Shown: piece by piece, positions 50,264 to 61,606 of the stretch
Layout: every line of letters begins with the position of its first letter
Position numbering within the stretch: position 1 is the stretch's first letter
Source: Isochrysis galbana
Lineage: Eukaryota; Haptophyta; Isochrysidales; Isochrysidaceae
Assembly: GCA_018136815.1 (NCBI GenBank)
Contig: CM030937.1
Span: forward strand, 2,428,887 to 2,492,886
Direction of reading: 5' to 3'
Length of the DNA: 64,000 nucleotides
Position numbers and translations under genes: made by a program
The notes under the pieces: generated by a model
What the model was told of the DNA's origin: nothing
The model's input: only the letters and a program-made list of their open reading frames with translations
The model's database searches: none

Positions 50264-53173
50264 CTACTTTGTGCTGCTAGACGTAAGCACAGAACCGTTC
50301 GGAGCCTGAATGCGATTGGACGCATTAGCCAGCCGCTCCGAAGACTGAGGGCTGGCGTGGATCATGAAGGGGCTGCCCTGCACATGCGCTTGGCCGATCA
50401 TTACGGAGACTTCATATTCCCCGCTAGCGTCTAAGACGAAGGCGATCCTCGAACTTCCGTCGGAGTATTCTGGAGGGACAACTCGTCCATGTAAGCCATG
50501 ATTGCGAGGCATAATGCGCACGTTCAAAGGGACGGGTGCAGTTGCTTGGTTGCCCATCCGGTCGCGAAAATCGACGTGCAACGCATCCTCTTTGTGCGTC
50601 TCAGCGAATTTGGGCGCTCGGATAGAGGATTGAGAGGGACACGCTGGACCGGCGCATACGAAAAAGGAAACTTCGGAGAAGGAGGCATCGGTGTGCAAGG
50701 GTGCGCTGCGGAGCCAGTGTTCGCCAAGGAGGATCAGTCTCATCAAGACCTCAAATCTACCATCTCCCAACGACCGGAGGCGCGGCGGGTCCTCGGCCAA
50801 GCAGGCTGTGCAGGCCACGTAGGGGAAGGGCGCTTGTACCGTCACTTCGTCATCAGGTTTTGCCACTTTGTCCGTGTCGTTGCAAAGATTGCCGAAAGCG
50901 TCAAACAGCGCGAATTGAATCGAGACTCTCTTTCCCGATTCAAACGTTTCGCCTGCCAGGCGCGTTCCAGGTGCAAGCAATAGTTTGCTTGGCCTTGCGG
51001 AGACGACGCGCACTGTGAAGCGAGCAATGGTTGAGCCGCGTGCCATGGGTTCGCCGATGGACACCACTGCACCGTAGCGCCCTGTACGCGAAAGCCGCCA
51101 CTGTAGCGCGTACGTTGCACCGTGGTGCACTTTTGCCGTCCCAGTCTCAACGTTTCCTCCATCGGCGTGTGTGAAGGCGAGAGAGACTGTGGCCGCAGCG
51201 CTACCGCGCCCGCCCGTGGCCGCGAAAGGCAGGACCGCGTTCCCAAATCGATCTCGCGGCATGAGGAGAATGTTCACCTCGTCTCCTGCGCCGCAGCAAT
51301 ACAAGTGCCTCTCGCTGCTATCAACGCGAAGGGATGAGCTTGTTGCACATCCACCTCTTCGAGAGCGTGGTGTCACCGCAGATGGGGCCGATATGTGAAA
51401 TGCCGACGAGTCCGCTTGGGCTGGAATGGCCGCAATGCGCAGGGGGGTTGCGTTAATGGCCCTGCCGTCAAGTCTCAGATATGCCTGATACGCACCGGAG
51501 ACACGCGGCGTAAAGCTCACCTCGAATCCTGTGCTCGTGGAGCGTATGGTCGGCAAGGCTGACTCATCGGTTTTGCAATGCTTTATGGACACAGCCAACC
51601 GAGAGGCATCGGGCTGGCCCCAGCCATCGCTCAAAGCAATGTCAAGCTGCCATTCCTCGCCGCACACAGTGTAGGGCGCTGCTTTGATGCGGACGGATGG
51701 CGCCGTAGACGTAGCGGCAATGGATCGAACAGACAGTGGGCGCGATACGTCTTGTTCCGGAGGGTGCTTCCCATCTTGTGCATCCTGAGTCGTCTGTGCT
51801 TCTTGCTGTCTGTGCGCCAATCTGGCTAGAGCAGGCGAGCCGCCTTCGGCAACCACGAGCTCGAAAGGAGACCCTGCTATCGGCTTAACCCACGCGAGCG
51901 TCGGTCGATTATCTCCATTACTCCACTTGCAGGTGCCTGCAGCGGAACCACGCCCATCTTTGTGCTCCTTGCGAGATGGCGGGCTCGAGCCCGCACACGT
52001 GCGCTCGCGCATCCCGATGTGTAGCTCAAATACTCCTGCGCGTGGGACGGTGTAGACACACTTGTACGTCCCATCATCTTCATCGCGGATCGTAAGTCGC
52101 ACTCGCCCAACCTTTCCGGCAGCTGCAGCCTTCCCATTCCCTGTCTGCCTATGACTCGAAGGAAGCACAAGCCACGCAACCCAAGTGTCACCCCCCCGTC
52201 TACGTGGGTTACCGAACGCATCGACGGAGGCGATGGTAAAGGCGGACTGCACCCCGACGACGGCAAACGATGTGCCCGTGCCGGTCACCGTCGAGTTCTC
52301 CACGCTGGATGGACCTGGGCGAACCTCACATAGCAAACTTGGACTCAGTTTGCTTCCGTCGATGTTGGCATAGATCTCGTAGTTGCCCGCGACCGTCTGG
52401 GTGAAGGTGCACTCAACCACCCCGATCTTCCTACCCTGCGCGGTGCTGCAGCTCCAACTACCGTCACTGCGAACGCTGCCCCCTACACACGATACCGTGC
52501 ATGGTTGGGATTCGGCGTCACGCGACAAGACTAGTGAGCTGCTGCCTGACATCCGGCAGAAAGGCATGCTCTTCTCCTCACATTGTACTAGCAGCATACG
52601 CAGACGAGATGCATCGTCGGTGAAGTTGCCGAACTCGTCGCGTAGTACCAGTGGGATTTGAAACTCTGCGCCGGCATTAGTGATCATGCGGCCACGTGGC
52701 CGCAGATCTGGCGCCAGCTCAGAAGTCTGCGCACAGGCGGTGGCGGGCGCGACAAGCACTACAAATGGCGAGCCTGGTATCGGCTCGGCATCGAGCGTGA
52801 GCTCGAGCAGGAGGGATCCGGCGCGACGCACCACATAAGAGAGCGGTACCTCCGACTCGACCGCCCCACCAACGCCCAGCTTGAGAGTGTGCTCCTCGTA
52901 TGAGAGCAACCGCGGCGGTGTGGCGCTCCGAGCACTCTCCTGCGGTGCGGCTGGTGTAGTGGGCACGCTAAGGCGCAGACCGAGCGTGGCGTCGGCGGGA
53001 GTGGGCTTTGCGACACGAAGCACCAGCCCCGCCGCTTCGCCCGCTACTGCACGCCTCAGGCCGGCCCCGCTCAGCCGGCATCGCGAGGCGAGGCCACCGC
53101 TGCGGGGCGGCATCGCGGGGTTTGAACGTCGGGGCATCCCACACACAGGTTCCTCCGTATATGAAACCTCCAT
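50264..53173 (-). CDS. Filamin-type Ig repeat protein
   Basis: Single exon, 969 residues from ATG 53173. About six degenerate filamin/ABP280 repeats can be placed. Their recurring signatures are a GAGLRRAVAGEAAGLVL start, middle strands of the form DAFGNPRRRGGD, RDRFGNAVLPF and FDAFGNLCND, and strand G endings such as AEPIPGSPFVV, PIAGSPFELVV and AHVQGSPFMIH. Filamin repeats are Ig-like beta sandwiches used for protein interaction and mechanical coupling. No calponin-homology actin-binding domain precedes them here, and no membrane segment or signal peptide is evident. It is therefore not a classical filamin. A scaffold or interaction role is inferred. Partners are unknown. Confidence 0.75.
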   Translation of the reverse strand: MEVSYTEEPVCGMPRRSNPAMPPRSGGLASRCRLSGAGLRRAVAGEAAGLVLRVAKPTPADATLGLRLSVPTTPAAPQESARSATPPRLLSYEEHTLKLGVGGAVESEVPLSYVVRRAGSLLLELTLDAEPIPGSPFVVLVAPATACAQTSELAPDLRPRGRMITNAGAEFQIPLVLRDEFGNFTDDASRLRMLLVQCEEKSMPFCRMSGSSSLVLSRDAESQPCTVSCVGGSVRSDGSWSCSTAQGRKIGVVECTFTQTVAGNYEIYANIDGSKLSPSLLCEVRPGPSSVENSTVTGTGTSFAVVGVQSAFTIASVDAFGNPRRRGGDTWVAWLVLPSSHRQTGNGKAAAAGKVGRVRLTIRDEDDGTYKCVYTVPRAGVFELHIGMRERTCAGSSPPSRKEHKDGRGSAAGTCKWSNGDNRPTLAWVKPIAGSPFELVVAEGGSPALARLAHRQQEAQTTQDAQDGKHPPEQDVSRPLSVRSIAATSTAPSVRIKAAPYTVCGEEWQLDIALSDGWGQPDASRLAVSIKHCKTDESALPTIRSTSTGFEVSFTPRVSGAYQAYLRLDGRAINATPLRIAAIPAQADSSAFHISAPSAVTPRSRRGGCATSSSLRVDSSERHLYCCGAGDEVNILLMPRDRFGNAVLPFAATGGRGSAAATVSLAFTHADGGNVETGTAKVHHGATYALQWRLSRTGRYGAVVSIGEPMARGSTIARFTVRVVSARPSKLLLAPGTRLAGETFESGKRVSIQFALFDAFGNLCNDTDKVAKPDDEVTVQAPFPYVACTACLAEDPPRLRSLGDGRFEVLMRLILLGEHWLRSAPLHTDASFSEVSFFVCAGPACPSQSSIRAPKFAETHKEDALHVDFRDRMGNQATAPVPLNVRIMPRNHGLHGRVVPPEYSDGSSRIAFVLDASGEYEVSVMIGQAHVQGSPFMIHASPQSSERLANASNRIQAPNGSVLTSSSTK

Positions 53174-53344
53174 AGTACGTACTACTATTACTACTATGAA
53201 TGATGAATGAGGAATCTCAAGTAGAGGTTCTTCTTAGTAGTCTCGCCTCGCATGTGACTCTGTGGTAACTGTGCTGAAGCCACTCCCGTTCCCTACAAGT
53301 AGGTGGTACAAAAAATTGTCGAACGCGAACGCAACTCAAACTTT

Positions 53345-53415
53345 TTGACCGTTTGAACATAGTCAACTACCTACTCCTACTCCTACTCCTACTCCTACTC
53401 CGCCTACTACTCCCT
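53345..53415. repeat. CTACTC microsatellite after a TTTTTGACCG arm
   Basis: CTACTCCTACTC-type repeat over about 45 bases, preceded at 53345 by TTTTTGACCGTTTGA, resembling the inner arm of the hairpin-module repeats. 53416-54550 otherwise shows no gene; AGAGAAGACGGAAGAC stutters occur near 54098-54150. Confidence 0.6.
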
Positions 53416-54550
53416 TGACCCCCAAAGTGAACACTGAACACCGTGAAACACACTGACAATTTTCCTCGCGCCGCGTACACGCGGCGCTCAACACCTCGCG
53501 GCTGTGCCGCGAACACACCCAACTCAAGGCGCGCGAGAATGAACACCCGTCAACTACATCTACATACCCCCCCCCCCCAAAAGTGAACGCGCGTATTATT
53601 TTTATGTCGAACACGCGATGACTACTGGCTCGTGGGCAGAGGGCCGTTCGATCGAGCCGGCAGCTGACGCGGCCGTGAAGGAGTCGTAGGTGGTTGCTTG
53701 CGGGAATATGTCTGAGAGGTCATAGTAGAAGTCGGGTCTGACAGCTTCTACCATCGAGTGCGAGGGGCGAGAAGAGAGACGGAGGCTCGGAGGCTCACAA
53801 CGCGCGGCGTTGGAGGGTAGGGCCGAGGCTAGCTAGAGAGCTAGAGGAAGAGAGAGAAGGAGAATGAGGGCTTCTTAGGTCCAAGGTAGACACGAGAGAC
53901 TACAACGCAGGGACTCAAAAAGACCCCTCGTCACACAGACACACACGAACTAAACCAAACAGGGCGAAAACTAACCACACTCAGGGCGGACTGTCAAGCG
54001 TCGGCACCAAGGCAACTCATCGGCGCACAGACATGCGAAACAGAGAAGTCGGAACAACGAGAGCAGACCTCGCTGTGGAGCTACCGCCGATATACGAAGA
54101 GAAGACGGAAGACTACAACCGATGCATGAAGAGAAGACGGAAGACAGTCGTGGAACGTTTGATGACATCGAAAGAAAGTAAGAGAAGGGGTAGAATGTCG
54201 CCGACGAGACCTTGAGGCTTAAAATAAACCACCGGTTAGAAGTAAAAGTCTGTCATCGTATGGAATACGACACTCCCCGACTAAATTCGAGTCGTCTCGA
54301 CGAGCGGCATGGAAGGAGAACAAAGCAACCGAAATAGGAGAAATCCGCGAACAAATCAACCGAAATAGAAGAAACCCAGAATTAGAACAACGAGGTGAGA
54401 GGAACCCAAGTTAACCGAGAAACCAAACATGGAAGGCGACGCTGGAAATAGAAGACGAGAGCACCCGTGGGCCCTTTGAGCACAAATTCGGAAGCTTGAC
54501 GCGGCAACCTATTTGTACGCATCGTCCCACCCATTTCTCCCTTTTACAGG

Positions 54551-54883
54551 AGTTTTGCTCGGGTGTTGCGGTGGGTGCAACCGCAGACGACACGCGTCTC
54601 ATCTCCTGCAAACAACGGCGACAGCGAAGAAAGAGGAACAATCTACTACAACAACGAAAGGGAGGAGATAGCCAAGGCAATCGACGAGCTCGCTTTGCTA
54701 GGGATAGAGCTAATTGACAACGAGCCCAACGCCAGGAAGCTGGATAGGATGAGGGAGCTCAACGACAAAATAGACACAATCCGGAGAACGTCCAGGCCGA
54801 CGTCAAAGGAAAGTTTCGACGCAGACACCCCATGGGTGGGCCTACACAATCAACCTCAGCCCCTGCCTGCTGGCAGGGGCTGA
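54551..54883 (+). CDS. Hypothetical coiled-coil-like exon
   Basis: An acceptor-like TTTTACAG ends at 54550, followed by a frame open to 54883. It contains a charged helical stretch (REEIAKAIDELALLGIELID, then KLDRMRELNDKIDTIRR), a likely coiled coil. No family is recognised, and the 3' end runs into the GC-rich repeat at 54840. It could be a host exon or a transposon fragment. Confidence 0.3.
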   Translation, partial: SFARVLRWVQPQTTRVSSPANNGDSEERGTIYYNNEREEIAKAIDELALLGIELIDNEPNARKLDRMRELNDKIDTIRRTSRPTSKESFDADTPWVGLHNQPQPLPAGRG

Positions 54884-54989
54884 GCTGACATCACACCTGA
54901 CCAGACTCTCGCCGAGCGCGCGCCGCGCGCCGCACGCACTCGCCTGCACTGGCCCCTGATCGTACTGACTCCCCCCACCACCACTGAGC

Positions 54990-55170
54990 CACAGACCACC
55001 AGAGCCGCCAAGAGGGCACCCAGGGCCAGCGAGGCGAGCGAGGGAGAGGCAGGAGAGGCCAGGGCACTGCCCCAGCCTCCACTGCCCCCTGAGCTGCCCC
55101 AGCTGGCCCTCTGGGGGGCCTCGAGGGGCCACCCAGAGGGGGGCCATGGCGCGCGCAGGCATCACGCGCC
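54990..55170 (+). repeat. GC-rich block shared with retroposon interiors
   Basis: The GAGGGAGAGGCAGG...CAGCCTCC...CCCCTGAGCT block matches copies in the retroposon-like elements near 1500-1570 (reverse) and 16340-16410, and partially 60440-60500. The palindromic 5' end is not present here. Confidence 0.55.
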
Positions 55171-55177
55171 CGTATGA

Positions 55178-55620
55178 GAACGAAGAGAATGGCGAAGAAT
55201 GAACGACAAAAAAACGACACGATCCGACCCCAAAAAAGGTAATATTCACGCTTGTTTACGATATGTTTGCGGGATGACACCCCGCACGGCAGGCGGACAC
55301 CGCGAAAGAGCGGCGGCAGGCGAAGAAAAGCCGAAGGGCGGGGGCAGAGACCCCCCGGGACACGATAAGATAGTTGCAGAAGGCGTTTTACGTTTGTTTG
55401 CCACAGGAACACCCAACAACAGGTCTGCCCCAGCCCGCCCCTTGCACTTGGCCCGACATAGTGCACGCGGCCCCCCCCCCCCGATACCAAAGACAAAGGA
55501 ATGAAGGGGGTAGTGTAAAGGGAGTGAGTGTTCTGGGGTATAGGCGATGGCGTGAGTCGGTACCGTGAGTGCGTGGTCTTTATAGCTAGCGGTAGTAGCC
55601 TGAATCTTCAGATGTTTTTT
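55178..55620 (+). repeat. Dispersed repeat B, copy 2
   Basis: Direct repeat of 13975-14440 with scattered substitutions and indels. No shared reading frame. Confidence 0.75.
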
Positions 55621-55637
55621 TTTACTTGACTTCTACG

Positions 55638-56480
55638 TCAAGAATTGCCAAGACCTTGGTGTGCTTCTTCGCTTCGCGAGCTCCGCGTGACCGGAGTGCT
55701 TTCGTTGCGCCGTCGCGCGTCATCAACAGCATAAAGTATATCTAATGCCACCTGCCAAGGCCACCACCCAGCGGCAGAAAATGATTTCTGCTCTGGGTGG
55801 TGGGTTCCCGCGAGATGCGTTATGAGGCGCTCTGGCAGGATCTTGGCCTTTCCTGCCCGCCGCAGCGTAGAACGCCACGACAAGGCCCGTCCTGAGGCCA
55901 CCCACGGGTCTCGCCTCATCGATCAACGCCGGATCTGGCACTATCCGAGAGAGGATGGCCGCGTAGGCAGCCTCAACACGCAGGCTCGTCAGCCACGCGT
56001 GGACGGCCGCGTTGGTGAGCTGGTCCTGGTTCTCGATGCCGAGTTCGAGAGAGGGCGAATCCTGCGAGGGGCGGGTCGGGATGGTCGGGATGGGGCCTCT
56101 GGTAGCCAGGGTAGCCGCGTGCGCTCGCTGTGAGGAGCTGGGTGGGCTGCGCGGGCAATGATGCCAAAGGGTCAGGGGGTGGTCGGACTGCCGGCAGCCC
56201 GACACGGCGCTGCATCGCGCGGGAATCAAATGCCGAATGTAGCTTAGATATAAAGGAACCGATCCCCCCGCGGGCGCGACCGCCCATTCTTTACGGGTAG
56301 AGCGTGAGTGCGCGTGACGGAGGGGGAGAGAGGGGGAGCGAATCGCACCATTTCTTGGCGAAGATTTTCGTAGCGTCAGGTAGCCCCCCCCCGGAGGTTT
56401 TTTATTGGGCATCGCGCCACGGTCAAAAAATGCAGCCCAACCCTTACTAGTCGTTAAAAAGCCCCTGTTTGACCGCCCTA
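55638..56480 (-). mobile_element. Repeat C, copy 2, with a partly open frame
   Basis: 55768-56480 is an inverted copy of 27839-28592, ending in CCCTGTTTGACCGCCCTA. On the minus strand one frame encodes LTNAAVHAWLTSLRVEAAYAAILSRI, DPALIDEARPVGGLRTGLVVAFYAAAGR. An overlapping frame continues with KILPERLITHLAGTHHPEQKSF and DILYAVDDARRRNE to the stop at 55638. The frame change between them and the breaks in copy 1 suggest a decayed element protein. The family is not recognised. Confidence 0.5.
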
Positions 56481-56639
56481 CAAGGGAGGGGGGTCCCTCA
56501 CCGACGCCATTGCCATTCGTGGGGTGGGAGGGGGTTCGTCGGAGGGGGGATGCAGTTGCCGGGGCCGCCGGGGCAGGTAGGGGGAAAACCTGGGGAATGC
56601 TTGGACGCCCTGGGTAGGTCGAAAATAGTGGTTAAAAAG

Positions 56640-57900
56640 AGTGGGTGACCGGGCTACTGTCTCTTCTAGTTTGAGACGATGGGGCCCGAATTCAAATGGG
56701 ATCGTGCAGGGGTGCGGGTTGTGCCTCTCGTCCGTCCGGCTGACGGTGACGGCCGACGGCGCCTCCTCTCGCACCTTCTACCTTCGGCTGCCGTTGGGAG
56801 AGGGAGGGCGGAGAGAGGGAAGACGGAGAGAAGAAAGGCCGACGGGGGGGCGTCAGTCTGTTTGTTGACGTGTCGTACTCTCGCAGTTCGGGAAGCAGTA
56901 GCCAGCGGAAGGGGGTCGCCTGCCGCCGGCGCTTGCTGCTCTTTGTACTTTACAATCCCCCTCGTACTGTATCGGGGAGGTGTGTTTCTATTGTAAGTCT
57001 CGGGGCCCCAAACGAGGGAGGGAGGGGCTGCTCCTCTCTCTCTCTCTCTCTGCGCCCCCCCCCCCCCCCCCCCCCCCCCCAAAGAGAAGCCCCCGACGGG
57101 CGCAGAGAGGAGGGGGAGCCCGCCGCGCCTCGGCGCAAGAGAGAGAGAGGAGAGCACCCCCCCTTCTCGAGAGGTGAGAGAAGAGCAGCGGGCACAGAAC
57201 CCCAGACACATCCTAGATTTGGGAGAGTGAAGAGAGAGGAGAGAACACGCAGAGTCCTGGCCAAGCAGAGAGGGAGAGGGAGAGAAGGTGAAGTCGGCGC
57301 GCTGTGAGAGAGAGAGAGGGGGGGGGGGGGGGGGGGAGGGGGAAGAAGGGGGGAGCCGCCGCATCCGTTCAAGAAGAGGCCCGGCCTCTCCGCCCCGCGC
57401 GGGCCCTCTCAGCTCTCTCTCTCTCTCCCTCTCCCCCCCTTTTTTTCGAGCCAACTTCCTCTCTGCCGTACGAGGGTCTCCGCCGGCCCGTGCTTTCTCT
57501 CTCTGTCTTCCTTCTCTCTCCTCATGCTCTCTCTCCGCTTCTCCAAGAGGAGGGGGGAGAGGGGGGGGGAGACATCGGAGAAGCGAGGGGAAGAGAAACC
57601 ACCGCGGGGCAGGAAAGAAGAGCGGCCTGGGGGGGAAGAAAATGGGGAGGGGGAGGGGGGGGGGGAGGGCCCGGGAGCTCGGCCCCCCCAGCGCCCTCCC
57701 CCTTCACCACCTCACCCGCCAAGCTTCCCTCCTCACCTTCCGCCGCATCCCCTTCTCCCCCCTTCCCCGGCCCCCTTCCCCTTCCCCCCCCCCCCCCTCC
57801 CCCCCGGCATAGCTTCTCCTGCCGCTGCACCGCACCGCCGGTGAGTCAGCCCGCCAGCGACGACACACGCGCTCAGCGTTGCCGCGCGCCCTGCGCCAGA
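56640..57900. repeat. Low-complexity GA/CT region with poly-C and poly-G runs
   Basis: Alternating GAGAGAGG and CTCTCTCT blocks, a C run near 57055-57080 and G runs near 57319-57336. All long frames here are composition artefacts. The CT-rich end (57700-57800) precedes the NAA40 gene and may be its promoter. Confidence 0.6.
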
Positions 57901-58039
57901 GCCGCCAGAGAATGACAGAGTGTGTCCACGCATCCATCCCTTACGTTCACGTTCAGGTAGTCAGATCCACCTGCTGCACCTCTCTCTCGCCACCCTCCCT
58001 CCGTCTCTTGCTCGCTCAATTCGACGCCACTCTATTCTT

Positions 58040-59194
58040 ATGGCTCGTCGCATCGCCCACGCGCCGCTCGCCGCTTGCAAGGCACCCAAGTCCAGCCGCA
58101 AGAAGCAGGCCAAAATGGAGCGTGTGCAACGCCAGATGGAGCGCGCTGCGCTAGTCGCAAGCGCGAACTCCGAGCCTGACCTGTTCAGTGGACTTAACGA
58201 GCGCCGTGTCTTCTGTACTTCGGAAGGGGTGGAAGTGCACGTCAATTCGCTCCATGGACCACAGCTCTCACCGATCCAGGTTGACCAGTGCCTCAGCCTC
58301 CTCACCTCCAACATGCGCACAATGTACGAGGATTCTGGCTGGGGCTGGGACGAAAAGTCCAAGCGGGACGGCCTCCTCGCGGGCGACTCACGTATCCTGC
58401 TGCTGAGCGCGGTCCCGGAACCCGCTGACGGTGCTCGCAATGGCGACGATGGTGACGATGCCGATGGGTGGGTGCTGGTCGAGCATCCTGCAGGAGAGCC
58501 AAAGACCAAGCATGTTCCTCCGTCGCAGCCGTTCACCAGCTCTGCAAAAGAGCTGACCTCTCCGTCGGAGCTGACGTCTTCTGCATCTAACCCGGGCGGT
58601 TTTCTGGGGTTCGTGCACATGCAGTTCTGCATAGAAGCTGAAAAGGCGGTGCTCTACGTCCTCGAACTCCAGCTCGTGGAGGCCGCACGCAATCAAGGCT
58701 TGGGTGAGCCCACACATGCACGGGCACCATCGCAGAGCGCTAGGGTAGGCATACCCACATCTCCCACTTGCTGACGCGGCCATTCCTGACCACGCAGGCA
58801 AGCATCTCATGGCTCTGGTCGAGTCGATCGCTCGCCAGCAAAAGATGTCGGCCTTGATGCTCACCGTTTTCAAGGAGAACACGCGGGCCATGTCTTTCTA
58901 CAAGAACAAGCTTAGGTGCGAAACGCTCGGGCCGGACACCCAGCCTGCAAAGTCGACACTCTCATAGCTGCTCATCATTATCTGCTGAACCGTGCTCCTC
59001 TATCGTGCCTGCAGCTACAATGTGGACGCAACGAGTCCGAGTCAGTGCGGCTGCACCACCAACACCTATGAAATCCTCTCCAAGCAGTTGAGTGAGCGTG
59101 CATCTCCTTGACCTTACTGAGTCAGAGAACGCGGGTCGATTCATTCATCGCCGTTGCAGTGGCTAGCGGCGTCCCGCATCGCACGGCTCAATAG
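58040..59194 (+). CDS. NAA40: N-alpha-acetyltransferase NatD (NAA40-like)
   Basis: Exons 58040-58703, 58798-58915, 59015-59091 and 59160-59194, GT-AG and in phase, 297 residues. If the third exon is not spliced, the frame stops at 59111 instead. NatD acetylates the N-terminal Ser of histones H4 and H2A using acetyl-CoA. Family landmarks are the basic helical N-terminus (KSSRKKQAKMERVQRQMERA), YEDSGWGWDEKSKRDGL, GFVHMQFCIE, LYVLELQLVEAARNQGLGKHLM with the RxxGxG acetyl-CoA loop formed across the first splice, LMLTVFKENTRAMSFYKNKL, and YNVDATSPSQCGC...YEILSK. An acidic Asp/Gly and Ser/Pro insert (about 130-190) interrupts the GNAT core compared with animal NAA40. Start chosen as the first ATG in frame before the conserved region. 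Confidence 0.85.
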
Positions 59195-60410
59195 CAGTGT
59201 TTTGCTGGCGATGCATTGCGACCGAACCTCACTGCTCTGGGGAAGGGAAACATCTGTGGGCGATGCGGCCGAGCGCCGCTCCTGTCACAGCCAAATGCTC
59301 GTTGTGCTGCTGCCACGCAGCTGTTTGTCCAACGCGCTAGCATTGGACAGCAGCCAGCGGCTGTCGTCGACTAGCCATGAGCCGCCATCCGGCATCGCCC
59401 GATCCTCGACTCGTCTTATGGCGACATGATCGGCCGTCCATCACACTCGCTGAAGACAACCGTCAATGTCATCAATACGCGTTTTGCCCTCACTTGGGTG
59501 CTGCTTCTGTATTAGGCGTCGCATGTCGTGGAGGGGTCGGTCCTCCTCCTCATCGCGCCAGTGCCAAGTCTTGTGAACACATGCTTGCCGCATCTTTTGC
59601 ACGCGTGCCATCTTCTCATGGTGCATGCCAATCGTAGCCATCGTTCATCGCGCTCAGCCCAGCGCTTGTACAATCGTCTTCGTACTTCATATGCCCCAAC
59701 ACTCTTGTGCATGTGTTTCAAACACATTGCTCTCCTTCTGCCTCTGCGGGATCCGTATGACGTCGCCGCCGCAAAACCTGCGCATGCGACTCTGCCGCAC
59801 GGTCCCGGTCTTCTACGTGTCGCTTCATTCAGCCACGTGAAGGGGTGTCTTCGCTTGCCTTGCTTTCTTCGTTGCTCATGGGCCGTACGAGGCGCCAAAA
59901 CATAAAAATTTTCCGGGGTGTATTATACTATTGCGACAAGCTATCTGCCATCTAAACGTAAATGGTAACGCATAAGAAGAAGACGTCTCTTAAACGGCGG
60001 CTTGAAGCACTTTTCACTTTTGAGGGCGCCGACAGTGCGCTTTGCTATTGGCGCCCCATGCACTAGTGCTAAGTAAGATAGCGCGCAATAGCAAGCTTGA
60101 CCGTGTATATATTGTACTACACGACCTATTGATAATAGGGGACAATAGGGGCGCTCTGCCCCCCCCTCACCGGGCACTAACTTCCCTCCTGGGGGGGCCG
60201 GCAGTCACTCTCACGCCCCGCCGCCTGGCGTATGGGCTGAGCACTCAATATTATTGTGCCAATAACACCCTGACCCAGACCCCAGTGGGCGCGGGTTGGG
60301 ACTCGCACTCCCGCACTCCCAGGCCCACTTGGCACTTGGACCAGCACTCGTACTCATACTCACCCTTCCCCCCTCTCCTGGTCACCGGGTAGCCTTAGGC
60401 CTGTAAGCCT
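59195..60410. other. Intergenic, no supported gene
   Basis: Several frames of 60-130 codons overlap on both strands without recognisable motifs. No RNA gene identified. Confidence 0.35.
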
Positions 60411-61606
60411 GTAAGGGGCACCCAAGACCGGCGAGACACGCGAGGGAGGGACCGAGCCCCAGCCTCCACCTCCACTGCCCCCCGAGCTTCCTTGCTGGCT
60501 GTTGGCCCTCTGGACTCTGGGAGCCCCCTCATGACCCCTGAGAGCAGACTGCGCGCCGCTCAGCAAGCACCCGAGGACGGCGCGCATCGCCTCCATAGAC
60601 CATAGACAGGTAGTAGGGCCTTTGCTGCCGCTCCACATCCCACATCGGTAGGCGCGGGCATCGTCATTCATGGACTCGCCGCCACGGAACTGCCGCTCGT
60701 GGTGGCACATGCGGCACTCCACATTCACCACCATTCCATAACTGCCCCACACCCTGGGTGGGGCCCCGGGCCCCCGGTAGCAAGCACTCTTCTGCGTGGC
60801 AAGATCGAAGGGCAAGGGAAATTGAGGGCCGCAGCCACGCAGCCAGCACCTGTGAGTTGACCACGTAGACTCGATCTTCAGCTCGGCGCGGAAGGCCGGG
60901 AGGAGGAGGCTCGGATGGAGGAAGCTGCAGCTTGCGCTTGGGCGCCTTCCTGAGGGCACCCCCGCCGCCCGGCGAGCCAAAGTCTAATAGGGGTGGTGGC
61001 AGACTCGCAGACTCCTTCTCCTCTCCTGCCTGTTGAGCACCACCTTCGGGGATAGATAGGGCATTCCACACCCAGCGCGCAGCAAGCACGCCTCATCACA
61101 CCGCCGCTCCCGCCTGCGCCAACCTCAGATGTCACAGCCCCTTGCGCTGAACTCCCCGAGGGCGGCTGTGCCGTCAGTGCAGGGCAAGTGACCTCGGTTG
61201 CCAGCGGCATTGAAGCCTCCGCCTCTCCCCCTCCCTACCGTCCGCCGCCCTCGCAGTGAGGGGGCTCCCTGCGGGGGTCCTCTGCGCTCATTGAACACGC
61301 TGCCGCGAACCTCCCGATGCACTTTATACCGGGGTGGGCCCGCTCACCCGCGGACCACCTTAATGTCCTGTTTCCCTTGTATCCATCGCCCCATTTAGCC
61401 GGTGTAGTCGGGGGGTATTTGTCTAGGGCCAGGTCGGCGGGTGGGCCTTGTATGCGTTTACCGTTTACCGACTGCATGGGTGTGCCTAGATATGATAGAT
61501 CAACCTCGTGCCAGACGCCCTTTCGAAGTAGGAAGTATTCTCCTCCCTTGCTGATGCGGATGTTTGGCGGAGGGTCCTTTGGTTCCTCCGCTCCTCCGCC
61601 GGCCAT
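60411..61606 (-). pseudogene. Transposon-like minus-strand frames with a Cys/His cluster
   Basis: A minus frame starting at 61606 encodes GGEYFLLRKGVWHEVDLSYLG and HPGIKCIGRFAAAC. A second, about 60980-60640, encodes FRAELKIESTWSTHRCWLRGC, then VNVECRMCHHERQF and AYRCGMW, a CxxC-HH...C arrangement like zinc-ribbon regions of some transposon proteins. The frames do not join without splicing or frameshifts. The 5' part of the plus strand (60440-60500) shares the retroposon interior block. I cannot name the family; a decayed mobile element is the best guess. Confidence 0.3.

Noticed and set aside
56666..57454. 262-codon and similar long frames in 56.6-57.9 kb
   Set aside because: Pure GA/CT low complexity; several frames are open at once on both strands.
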